Notes under the pieces: generated by a model
The model's database searches: none
What the model was told of the DNA's origin: nothing
The model's input: the letters and a program-made list of their open reading frames with translations, nothing else
Translations under genes and position numbers: made by a program
Shown: in pieces, positions 1 to 10,697 of the stretch
Numbering within the stretch: the stretch's first letter is position 1
Layout: each line of letters starts with the position of its first letter
DNA from: Ptiloglossa arizonensis
Lineage: Eukaryota; Arthropoda; Insecta; Hymenoptera; Colletidae
NCBI RefSeq assembly: GCF_051014685.1
Contig: NW_027479036.1
Coordinates: 124,001 to 188,000 of the forward strand
DNA: 64,000 nt
Reading direction: 5' to 3'

Positions 1-403
1 GTCAATCCGCTCGCGAGATATGGGAGTTTGAAGCTAAGAAATGGTTGACAAGACAACAAATTTGTCGCACTTTTGCTGCTCCAGCGCTTAACCAGAATGG
101 CCTAGGGAAAAAATACGCATACAGTTGTAATCGGGCGAGTTTCTACTTTTAGACGGAGCAGGAATTTTTGGGTTTGGTCAATCCGTTCGCGAGATATGGG
201 ACTTTGAAGCTAAGAAATGGTTGAGAAGACAACAAATTTTCGAACTTCTGTGCCCCAAACGCTTAACCAGAATGGCCTAGGGAAAAAATACACATACCGC
301 TGTAATCGGGCGAGTTTCTACTTTCAGATGCAACAGGAATTTTTGGGTTAGGTCAATCCGTTCGCGAGATATGAGAGTTTGAAGCCAAGAAATGGTTGAG
401 AAA

Positions 404-419
404 GCAAAAAATTTTTCGC
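404..419 (+). other. A6T5 near-palindrome within monomers (representative)
   Basis: GCAAAAAATTTTTCGC is almost self-complementary (AAAAA/TTTTT flanked by GC). It recurs in all monomers of the GCCAAG-GGCAAA family. The sister family has ACAACAAATTTTTCGC, which breaks the dyad. A runs next to T runs are known to be stiff or curved and to influence nucleosome placement. The dyad could also extrude, but no function can be read from sequence. Confidence 0.6.
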
Positions 420-1044
420 AATTCTGCTGCTCCAAACGCTTAACCAGAATGGCCTAGGGAAAAAATGCGCATACCGTTGTAATCGGACGAGTTTCTACTT
501 TCAGTTACAATAGGAATTTTTGGGTTAGGCCAATCCGTTCGCGAGATATGGGACTTTGAATCTAAGAAATGGTTGACAAGACAACAAATTTTTCGCACTA
601 CTGCTGCTCCAATCGCTTAACCAAAGTGGGCTAGGGAAAAAATACACATACAGTTGTAATCGGTCGAGTTTCTACTTTCAGACACTGCAGGAATTTTTAG
701 GTTCGGCCAATCCGTTCGCGAGATATGGGAGTTTGAAGCCAAGAAATGGTTGAGAAGGCAAAAAATTTTTCGCAATTCTGCTGCTCCAAACGCTTAACCA
801 GAATGGCCTAGGGAAAAAATACACATACCGTTGTAATCGGGCGAGATTCTACTTTCAGTTACAATAGGAATTTTTGGGTTAGGCCAATCCGTTCGCGAGA
901 TATGCGACTTTGAAGCTAAGAAATGGTTGACAAGACAACAAATTTTTCGCACTACTGCTGCTCCAATCGCTTAACCAGAATGGGCTAGGGAAAAAATACA
1001 CATACCGTTGTAATCGGGCGAGTTTCTACTTTCACACGCAACAG

Positions 1045-2950
1045 GAATTTTTGGGTTAGGTCAATCCGTTCGCGAGATATGGGAGTTTGAACCCAAGAAA
1101 TGGTTGAGAAGGCATAAAATTTTTCGCAATTCTGCTGCTCCAAACGCTTAACCACAATGGCCTAGGGAAAAAATACCCATACCGTTGTAATCGGACGAGT
1201 TTCTACTTTCAGATGCAGCAGGAATTTTTGGGTTTGGTCAATCCGTTCGCGAGATATGGGAGTTTGAATCTAAGAAATGGTTGAGAAGACAACTAATTCT
1301 TCGCACTTCTGCTGCTCCAAACGCTTAACCAGAATGGCCTAGGGAAAAAATACACATACCGATGTAATCGGGCGAGTTTCTAATTTCATACGCAACAGGA
1401 ATTTTTGGGTTAGGTCAATCCGTTCGCGAGATATGGGAGTTTGAAGCCAAGAAATGGTTGAGAAGACAACAAATTTTTCGCACTTCTGCTGCTCCAAACG
1501 CTTAACCACAATGGCCTAGGGAAAAAATACCCATACCGTTGTAATCGGACGAGTTTCTACTTTCAGATGCAGCAGGAATTTTTGGGTTTGGTCAATCCGT
1601 TCGCGAGATATGGGAGTTTGAATCTAAGAAATGGTTGAGAAGACAACTAATTTTTCCACTTCTGCTGCTCCAAACGCTTAACCAGTATGGCCTAGGGAAA
1701 AAATGCACCTACCGTTGTAATCGGGCGGGATTCTACTTTCAGATGCAATAGGAATTTTTGGGTTATGTCAATCCGTTCGCGAGATATGGGAGTTTGAAGC
1801 TAAGAAATGGTTGAGAAGACAACAAATTTTTCGAACTTCTGTGCCCCAAACGCTTAACCAGAATGGCCTAGGAAAAAAATACACATACCGTTGTAATCGG
1901 GCGAGTTTCTACTTTCACACGCAACAGGAATTTTTGGGTTAGGTCAATCCGTTCGCGAGATATGGGAGTTTGAACCCAAGAAATGGTTGAGAAGGCATAA
2001 AATTTTTCGCAATTCTGCTGCTCCAAACGCTTAACCACAATGGCCTAGGGAAAAAATACCCATACCGTTGTAATCGGACGAGTTTCTACTTTCAGATGCA
2101 GCAGGAATTTTTGGGTTAGGTCAATCCGTTCGCGAGATATGGGAGTTTGACCCCAAGAAATGGTTGAGAAGGCATAAAATTTTTCGCAATTCTGCTGCTC
2201 CAAACGCTTAACCACAATGGCCTAGGGAAAAAATACCCATACCGTTGTAATCGGACGAGTTTCTACTTTCAGATGCAGCAGGAATTTTTGGGTTTGGTCA
2301 ATCCGTTCGCGAGATATGGGAGTTTGAATCTAAGAAATGGTTGAGAAGACAACTAATTCTTCGCACTTCTGCTGCTCCAAACGCTTAACCAGAATGGCCT
2401 AGGGAAAAAATACACATACCGATGTAATCGGGCGAGTTTCTAATTTCATACGCAACAGGAATTTTTGGGTTAGGTCAATCCGTTCGCGAGATATGGGAGT
2501 TTGAAGCCAAGAAATGGTTGAGAAGACAACAAATTTTTCGCACTTCTGCTGCTCCAAACGCTTAACCACAATGGCCTAGGGAAAAAATACCCATACCGTT
2601 GTAATCGGACGAGTTTCTACTTTCAGATGCAGCAGGAATTTTTGGGTTTGGTCAATCCGTTCGCGAGATATGGGAGTTTGAATCTAAGAAATGGTTGAGA
2701 AGACAACTAATTTTTCCACTTCTGCTGCTCCAAACGCTTAACCAGTATGGCCTAGGGAAAAAATGCACCTACCGTTGTAATCGGGCGGGATTCTACTTTC
2801 AGATGCAATAGGAATTTTTGGGTTATGTCAATCCGTTCGCGAGATATGGGAGTTTGAAGCTAAGAAATGGTTGAGAAGACAACAAATTTTTCGAACTTCT
2901 GTGCCCCAAACGCTTAACCAGAATGGCCTAGGAAAAAAATACACATACCG
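1045..2950 (+). repeat. 6-monomer (1060-bp) tandem duplication
   Basis: Positions about 1045-1890 recur at about 2105-2950 with a constant shift of 1060 bp (6 x 177 - 2). Shared rare markers include GGTTATGTCAATCC at 1761 and 2821, CAACTAATTTTTCCACTTC, CCTACCGTTG after AAATGC, and GTGCCCC. The copies diverge near 1890/2950, where CCGTTG faces CCGCTG. A related 5-monomer shift of 883 bp links TTCACACGCAACAGG near 1031 and 1914. The nested shifts suggest more than one unequal exchange. Confidence 0.85.
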
Positions 2951-3669
2951 CTGTAATCGGGCGAGTTTCTACTTTCAGATGCAACAGGAATTTTTGGGTT
3001 AGGTCAATCCGTTCGCGAGATATGAGAGTTTGAAGCCAAGAAATGGTTGAGAAAGCAAAAAATTTTTCGCAATTCTGCTGCTCCAAACGCTTAACCAGAA
3101 TGGCCTAGGGAAAAAATGCCCATACCGTTGTAATCGGACGAGTTTCTACTTTCAGTTACAATAGGAATTTTTGGGTTAGGCCAATCCGTTCGCGAGATAT
3201 GCGACTTTGAAGCTAAGAAATGGTTGACAAGACAACAAATTTTTCGCACTACTGCTGCTCCAATCGCTTAACCAGAATGGGCTAGGGAAAAAATACACAT
3301 ACCGTTGTAATCGGGCGAGTTTCTACTTTACACGCAACAGGAATTTTTGGGTTAGGTCAATCCGTTCGCGAGATATGGGAGTTTGAACCCAAGAAATGGT
3401 TGAGAAGGCATAAAATTGTTCGCAATTCTGCTGCTCCAAACGCTTAACCAGAATGGCCTAGGGTAAAAATACACATACCGTTGTAATCGGGCAAGTCTCT
3501 ACTTTCACACGCAACAGGAATTTTTGGGTTAGGTCAATCCGCTCGCGAGATATGGGAGTTTGAAGCTAAGAAATGGTTGAGAAGACAACAAATTTGTCGC
3601 ACTTCTGCTGCTCCAGCGCTTAACCAGAATGGCCTAGGGAAAAAATACGCATACAGTTGTAATCGGGCG

Positions 3670-4540
3670 AGTTTCTACTTTCAGACGCAGCAGGAATTTT
3701 TGGGTTTGGTCAATCCGTTCGCGAGATATGGGAGTTTGAAGCTAAGAAATGGTTGAGAAGACAACAAATTTTTCGCACTTCTGCTGCTCCAAACGCTTAA
3801 CCAGAATGCCGTAGGGAAAAAATACCCATACAGTTGTAATCGGGCGAGTTTCTACTTTCAGACGCAGCAGGAATTTTTGGGTTTGGTCAATCCGTTCGCG
3901 AGATATGGGAGTTTGAAGCTAAGAAATGATTGAGAAGACAACTAATTCTTCGCACTTCTGCTGCTCCAAACGCTTAACCAGAATGGCCTAGGGAAAAAAT
4001 ACACATACCGATGTAATCGGGCGAGTTTCTAATTTCATATGCAACAGGAATTTTTGGGTTAGGTCAATCCGTTCGCGAGATATGGGAGTTTGAAGCCAAG
4101 AAATGGTTGAGAAGGCAAAAAATTTTTCGCAATTCTGCTGCTCCAAACGCTTAACCAGAATGGCCTGGGGATGAAATACACATACCGTTGTAATCGGGCG
4201 AGTTTCTACTTTCAGATGTAATAGGAATTTTTGGGTTAGGTCAATCCGCTCGCGAGATATGGGAGTTTGAAGCTAAGAAATGGTTGAGAAGACAACAAAT
4301 TTTCGAACTTCTGCTGCTCCAGCGCTTAACCAGAATGGCCTAGGGAAAAAATACACATACCGCTGTAATCGGGCGAGTTTCTACTTTCAGATGCAACAGG
4401 AATTTTTGGGTTAGGTCAATCCGTTCGCGAGATATGAGAGTTTGAAGCCAAGAAATGGTTGAGAAGACAACAAATTTTTCGCACTTCTGCTGCTCCAAAC
4501 GCTTAACCAGAATGACCTTGGGAGTAAAAATACCCATACA
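3670..4540 (+). repeat. Copy 1 of a 12-monomer-spaced duplication
   Basis: About five monomers recur at 5794-6664 with a shift of 2124 bp (12 x 177). Shared rare markers are GAATGCCGTAGGG, AAATGATTGAG (3924 and 6048), CTGGGGATGAAATAC and GACCTTGGGAGTAAAAATAC. The match ends where ACAGTAGTAATC faces ACCGTTGTAATC. A third, shorter relative lies near 5520-5790 (shift 885 to the last copy). Confidence 0.85.
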
Positions 4541-5455
4541 GTAGTAATCGGGCGAGTTTCTACTTTCAGACGCAGCAGGAATTTTTGGGTTTGGTCAATC
4601 CGTTCGCGAGATATGGGACTTTGAAGCTAAGAAATGGTTGAGAAGACAACAAATTTTTCGCAATTCTGCTGCTCCAAACGCTTAACCACAATGGCCTAGG
4701 GAAAAAATACCCATACCGTTGTAATCGGACGAGTTTCTACTTTCAGATGCAATAGGAATTTTTGGGTTAGGCCAATCCGTTCGCGAGATATGGGACTTTG
4801 AAGCTAAGAAATGGTTGACAAGACAACAAATTTTTCGCACTACTGCTGCTCCAATCGCTTAACCAGAATGGGCTAGGGAAAAAATACACATACAGTTGTA
4901 ATCGGGCGAGTTTCTAATTTCAGACACTGCAGGAATTTTTAGGTTTGGTCAATCCGTTCGCGAGATACGGGACTTTGAAGCTAAGGCATGGTTGAGAAGA
5001 CAACAAATTTTTCGCACTCCTGCTGCTCCAATCGCTTAACCAGAATGGCCTAGGGAAAAAATACACATACCGTTGTAATCGGGCGAGTTTCTACTTTCAG
5101 ACGCAGCAGGAATTTTTGGGTTTGGTCAATCCGTTCGCGAGATATGGGAGTTTGAAGCTAAGAAATGTTTGAGAAGACAACTAATTCTTCGCACTTCTGC
5201 AGCTCCAAACGCTTAACCAGAATGGCCTAGGGAAAAAATACACATACCGATGTAATCGGGCGAGTTTCTAATTTCATACGCAACAGGAATTTTTGGGTTA
5301 GGTCAATCCGTTCGCGAGATATGGGAGTTTGAAGCCAAGAAATGGTTGAGAAGGCAAAAAATTTTTCGCAATTCTGCTGCTCCAAACGCTTAACCAGAAT
5401 GGCCTGGGGATGAAATACGCATACCGTTGTAATCGGGCGAGTTTCTACTTTCAGA
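4538..5455 (+). repeat. Copy 1 of a 14-monomer-spaced duplication
   Basis: About five monomers recur at 7015-7932 with a shift of 2477 bp (14 x 177 - 1). Shared rare markers are CAGTAGTAATCGGG, GAGATACGGG, GCTAAGGCATGG, AAATGTTTGAG, CTGCAGCTCC and GGGGATGAAATACGC. The left boundary coincides with the right boundary of the 12-monomer block, so exchange breakpoints adjoin here. Confidence 0.85.
4956..4972 (+). other. CENP-B-box-like site, all nine essential bases matched
   Basis: Reads GTTCGCGAGATACGGGA. It fits the essential CENP-B-box pattern N-TTCG-NNNN-A-NN-CGGG-N exactly, although the non-essential positions differ from the mammalian consensus. It occupies monomer offsets 9-25. Nearly every other monomer has T at offset 21 (TGGG). 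Binding by a CENP-B-like protein is inference; the match could be fortuitous. Confidence 0.5.
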
Positions 5456-5793
5456 TGCAACAGGAATTTTTGGGTTAGGTCAATCCGTTCGCGAGATATG
5501 AGAGTTTGAAGCCAAGAAATGGTTGAGAAGACAACAAATTTTCGAACTTCTGCTGCTCCAGCGCTTAACCAGAATGGCCTAGGGAAAAAATACACATACC
5601 GCTGTAATCGGGCGAGTTTCTACTTTCAGATGCAACAGGAATTGTTGGGTTAGGTCAATCCGTTCGCGAGATATGAGAGTTTGAAGCCAAGAAATGGTTG
5701 AGAAGACAACAAATTTTTCGCACTTCTGCTGCTCCAAACGCTTAACCAGAATGACCTTGGGAGTAAAAATACCCATACCGTTGTAATCGGGCG

Positions 5794-6664
5794 AGTTTCT
5801 AATTTCAGACGCAGCAGGAATTTTTGGGTTTGGTCAATCCGTTCGCGAGATATGGGAGTTTGAAGCTAAGAAATGGTTGAGAAGACAACAAATTTTTCGC
5901 ACTTCTGCTGCTCCAAACGCTTAACCAGAATGCCGTAGGGAAAAAATACCCATACAGTTGTAATCGGGCGAGTTTCTACTTTCAGACGCAGCAGGAATTT
6001 TTGGGTTTGGTCAATCCGTTCGCGAGATATGGGAGTTTGAAGCTAAGAAATGATTGAGAAGACAACTAATTCTTCGCACTTCTGCTGCTCCAAACGCTTA
6101 ACCAGAATGGCCTAGGGAAAAAATACACATACCGATGTAATCGGGCGAGTTTCTAATTTCATACGCAACAGGAATTTTTGGGTTAGGTCAATCCGTTCGC
6201 GAGATATGGGAGTTTGAAGCCAAGAAATGGTTGAGAAGGCAAAAAATTTTTCGCAATTCTGCTGCTCCAAACGCTTAACCAGAATGGCCTGGGGATGAAA
6301 TACACATACCGTTGTAATCGGGCGAGTTTCTACTTTCAGATGTAATAGGAATTTTTGGGTTAGGTCAATCCGCTCGCGAGATATGGGAGTTTGAAGCTAA
6401 GAAATGGTTGAGAAGACAACAAATTTTCGAACTTCTGCTGCTCCAGCGCTTAACCAGAATGGCCTAGGGAAAAAATACACATACCGCTGTAATCGGGCGA
6501 GTTTCTACTTTCAGATGCAACAGGAATTTTTGGGTTAGGTCAATCCGTTCGCGAGATATGAGAGTTTGAAGCCAAGAAATGGTTGAGAAGACAACAAATT
6601 TTTCGCACTTCTGCTGCTCCAAACGCTTAACCAGAATGACCTTGGGAGTAAAAATACCCATACC
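5794..6664 (+). repeat. Copy 2 of the 12-monomer-spaced duplication
   Basis: This pairs with 3670-4540 (shift 2124 bp), with the same GCCGTAGGG, AAATGATTGAG and GGGGATGAAATAC markers. Differences noticed include CTAATTTCAG for CTACTTTCAG at its left edge and CATACGCAAC for CATATGCAAC. The spacing is an exact number of monomers, as expected from out-of-register exchange. Confidence 0.85.
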
Positions 6665-7432
6665 GTTGTAATCGGGCGAGTTTCTAATTTCAGACGCAGC
6701 AGGAATTTTTGGGTTTGGTCAATCCGTTCGCGAGATATGGGACTTTGAAGCTAAGAAGTGGTTGAGAAGACAACAAATTTTTCGAACTTCTGTGCCCCAA
6801 ACGCTTAACCAGAATGGCCTAGGGAAAAAATACACATACCGCTGTAATCGGGCGAGTTTCTACTTTCAGATGCAACAGGTATTTTTGGGTTAGGTCAATC
6901 CGTTCGCGAGATATGAGAGTTTGAAGCCAAGAAATGGTTGAGAAAGCAAAAAATTTTTCGCAATTCTGCTGCTCCAAACGCTTAACCAGAATGGCCTAGG
7001 GAAAAAATACGCATACAGTAGTAATCGGGCGAGTTTCTACTTTCAGACGCAGCAGGAATTTTTGGGTTTGGTCAATCCGTTCGCGAGATATGGGACTTTG
7101 AAGCTAAGAAATGGTTGAGAAGACAACAAATTTTTCGCAATTCTGCTGCTCCAAACGCTTAACCACAATGGCCTAGGGAAAAAATACCCATACCGTTGTA
7201 ATCGGACGAGTTTCTACTTTCAGATGCAATAGGAATTTTTGGGTTAGGCCAATCCGTTCGCGAGATATGGGACTTTGAAGCTAAGAAATGGTTGACAAGA
7301 CAACAAATTTTTCGCACTACTGCTGCTCCAATCGCTTAACCAGAATGGGCTAGGGAAAAAATACACATACAGTTGTAATCGGGCGAGTTTCTAATTTCAG
7401 ACACTGCAGGAATTTTTAGGTTTGGTCAATCC

Positions 7433-7449
7433 GTTCGCGAGATACGGGA
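7433..7449 (+). other. CENP-B-box-like site, all nine essential bases matched
   Basis: Same 17-bp sequence and monomer position as the site at 4956. It lies at the corresponding place in the 14-monomer-spaced copy (shift 2477), so it was inherited by duplication rather than arising independently. Confidence 0.5.
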
Positions 7450-10197
7450 CTTTGAAGCTAAGGCATGGTTGAGAAGACAACAAATTTTTCGCACTCCTGC
7501 TGCTCCAATCGCTTAACCAGAATGGCCTAGGGAAAAAATACACATACCGTTGTAATCGGGCGAGTTTCTACTTTCAGACGCAGCAGGAATTTTTGGGTTT
7601 GGTCAATCCGTTCGCGAGATATGGGAGTTTGAAGCCAAGAAATGTTTGAGAAGACAACTAATTCTTCGCACTTCTGCAGCTCCAAACGCTTAACCAGAAT
7701 GGCCTAGGGAAAAAATACACATACCGATGTAATCGGGCGAGTTTCTAATTTCATACGCAACAGGAATTTTTGGGTTAGGTCAATCCGTTCGCGAGATATG
7801 GGAGTTTGAAGCCAAGAAATGGTTGAGAAGGCAAAAAATTTTTCGCAATTCTGCTGCTCCAAACGCTTAACCAGAATGGCCTGGGGATGAAATACGCATA
7901 CCGTTGTAATCGGGCGAGTTTCTACTTTCAGATGTAATAGGAATTTTTGGGTTAGGTCAATCCGCTCGCGAGATATGGGAGTTTGAAGCTAAGAAACGGT
8001 TGACAAGACAACAAATTTGTCGCACTTCTGCTGCTCCAGCGCTTAACCAGAATGGCCTAGGGAAAAAATACGCATACAGTTGTAATCGGGCGAGTTTCTA
8101 CTTTCAGACGCAGCAGGAATTTTTGGGTTTGGTCAATCCGTTCGCGAGATATGGGACTTTGAAGCTAAGAAATGGTTGAGAAGACAACAAATTTTCGAAC
8201 TTCTGTGCCCCAAACGCTTAACCAGAATGGCCTAGGGAAAAAATACACATACCGCTGTAATCGGGCGAGTTTCTACTTTCAGATGCAACAGGAATTTTTG
8301 GGTTAGGTCAATCCGTTCGCGAGATATGAGAGTTTGAAGCCAAGAAATGGTTGAGAAAGCAAAAAATTTTTCGCAATTCTGCTGCTCCAAACGCTTAACC
8401 AGAATGGCCTAGGGAAAAAATGCCCATACCGTTGTAATCGGACGAGTTTCTACTTTCAGATGCAATAGGAATTTTTGGGTTAGGCCAATCCGTTCGCGAG
8501 ATATGGGACTTTGAAGCTAAGAAATGGTTGACAAGACAACAAATTTTTCGCACTACTGCTGCTCCAATCGCTTAACCAGAATGGGCTAGGGAAAAAATAC
8601 ACACACAGTTGTAATCGGGCGAGTTTCTAATTTCAGACACTGCAGGAATTTTTAGGTTTGGTCAATCCGTTCGCGAGATATGGGACTTTGAAGCTAAGGC
8701 ATGGTTGAGAAGACAACAAATTTTTCGCACTCCTGCTGCTCCAATCGCTTAACCAGAATGGCCTAGGGAAAAAATACACATACCGTTGTAATCGGGCGAC
8801 TTTCTACTTTCAGACGCAGCAGGAATTTTTGGGTTTGGTCAATCCGTTCGCGAGATATGGGAGTTTGAAGCTAAGAAATGTTTGAGAAGACAACTAATTC
8901 TTCGCACTTCTGCTGCTCCAAACGCTTAACCAGAATGGCCTAGGGAAAAAATACACATACCGATGTAATCGGGCGAGTTTCTACTTTCAGATGCAACAGG
9001 AATTTTTGGGTTAGGTCAATCCGTTCGCGAGATATGAGAGTTTGAAGCCAAGAAATGGTTGAGAAAGCAAAAAATTTTTCGCAATTCTGCTGCTCCAAAC
9101 GCTTAACCAGAATGGCCTAGGGAAAAAATGCCCATACCGTTGTAATCGGACGAGTTTCTACTTTCAGATGCAATAGGAATTTTTGGGTTAGGCCAATCCG
9201 TTCGCGAGATATGGGAGTTTGAAGCCAAGAAATGGTTGAGAAGGCAAAAAATTTTTCGCATTTCTGCTGCTCCAAACGCTTAACCAGAATGGCCTAGGCA
9301 AAAAATGCACTTACCGTTGTATTCGGGCGAGTTTCTACGTCCAGACGCTACAGGAATTTTTGGGTTAGGTCAATCCGTTCGCGAGATATGGGAGATTGAA
9401 GCCAAGAAATGTTTGAGAAGGCAACAAATTTTTCGCAGTTCTGCTGCTCCAAACGCTTAACCAGAATGGCACAGGGAAAAAATACACATACCGTTGTAAT
9501 CGGGCGAGTTTCTACTTTCAGATGCAGTAGGAATTTTTGGGTTAGGTCAATCCGTTCGCGAGGTATGGGAGTTTGAAGCTAAGAAATGGTTGAGAAGAAA
9601 ACAAATTTTTCGCACTTCTGCTGCTCCAAACGCTTAACCAGAATGGCCTAGGGAAAAAATACACATACCGTTGTAATCGGGCGAGTTTCTACTTTCAGAT
9701 GCAATAGGAATTTTTGGGGTAGGTCAATCCGTTCGCGAGATATGGGAGTTTGAAGCTAAGAAATGGTAGAGAAGGCAACAAATTTTTCGCAATTCTGCTG
9801 CTCCAAACGCTTAACCAGAATGGCCCAGGAACAAAATACACATACCGTTGTAATCGGGCGAGTTTCTACTTTCAGGTGCAATAGGAATTTTTGGGTTAGG
9901 TCAATCCGTTCGCGAGGTATGGGAGTTTGAAGCTAAGAAATGGTTGAGAAGACAACAAATTTTTCGCAATTCTGCTGCTCCAAACGCTTAACCAGAATGG
10001 CCTAGGGAAAAAATAAGCATACAGTTGTAATCGGGCGAGTTTCTTCTTTCAGATGCAACAGGAATTTTTGGGTTAGGTCAATCCGTTCGCGAGATATGGG
10101 AGTTTGAAGCTAAGAAATGGTTGAGAAGACAACAAATTTTTCGCAATTCTGCTGATCCAAACGCTTAACCAGAATGGGCTAGGGAAAAAATTACACA

Positions 10198-10214
10198 TAC
10201 CGTTGGAATCGGGC
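10198..10214 (+). other. GTTGG variant of CENP-B-box-like motif 2
   Basis: Reads TACCGTTGGAATCGGGC. CGTTGGAATCGGG differs from the corresponding 13 bases of the mammalian CENP-B box at one position. The variant (T to G at offset 129) also starts at 13736, 17277, 19756, 38862, 41339, 42046, 43284, 45054, 46824, 47885, 52839, 53724, 59742 and 60627. It always occurs with the GGGCGAGC and GACGCTACAGG subtype, so these copies share descent. Confidence 0.4.
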
Positions 10215-10697
10215 GAGCTTCTACTTTCAGACGCTACAGGAATTTTTGGGTTAGGTCAATCCGTTCGCGAGATATGGGAGTTTGAAGCCAAGAAATGGTT
10301 GAGAAGGCAAAAAATTTTTCGCACTTCTGCTGGTCCAAACGCTTCACCAGACTGGCCTAGGGAAAAAATACACATACCGTTGTAATCGGGCGAGTTTCTA
10401 CTTTCAGATGCAACAGGAATTTTTGGGTTAGGTCAATCCGTTCGCGAGATATGGGAGTTTGAAGCTAAGAAATGGTTGAGAAGGCAAAAAATTTTTCGCA
10501 ATTCTGCTGCTCCAAACGCTTAACCAGAATGGCCTAGGAACAAAATACACATACCGTTGTAATCGGGCGAGTTTCTACTTTCAGGTGCAATAGGAATTTT
10601 TGGGTTAGGTCAATCCGTTCGCGAGATATGCGAGTTTGAAGCCAAGAAATGGTTGAGAAGGCAAAAAATGTTTCGCACTTCTGCTGCTCCAAACGCT

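Larger units (their letters stand above)
1..6805 (+). repeat. Left-end satellite domain with distinctive subfamilies
   Basis: Continuous monomers, no gene. This domain is rich in variants rare or absent further right: GGTTTGGTC in place of GGTTAGGTC, GACGCAGCAGG, TTCACACGCAACAGG, CAACTAATTCTTCGC, TCTGTGCCCC, ACACTGCAGG and CTCCAATCGC. Neighbouring monomers often belong to different subtypes. Order is kept only within duplicated blocks of 5-14 monomers, listed separately. The first monomer is 176 bp, because CCAGCGCTT replaces CCAAACGCTT. Confidence 0.9.
6806..10697 (+). repeat. 22-monomer higher-order block, copy 1
   Basis: This is followed directly by a second copy at a shift of 3892 bp (22 x 177 - 2). 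Markers at that shift include ACAGGTATTTTT (6876 and 10768), CTAAGGCATGG (7458 to 11350, 8694 to 12586), CACTGCAGG/CTCTGCAGG and GTATTCGGGCGAG. Its right part, past about 9820, matches copy 2 at 3538 bp instead, because copy 2 lacks two monomers equivalent to about 9466-9820. It contains no gene. Confidence 0.88.

Noticed and set aside
171..180. GGGTTAGG as telomeric repeat
   Set aside because: Only one 6-8 base match per monomer, not tandem TTAGG or TTAGGG. It is part of the satellite unit and is often GGGTTTGG.
5227..5595. Longest open frame, 122 codons on the minus strand, spanning more than two monomers
   Set aside because: It is a satellite translation repeated every 59 codons. It opens only because CCTAGG and CTAAG variants remove stops. 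No coding signal, and the same frame is broken in most neighbouring monomers.
9466..9820. Possible foreign insertion where the 22-monomer copies fall out of register
   Set aside because: The extra DNA is two ordinary satellite monomers, so this is a monomer gain or loss and not an insertion element.
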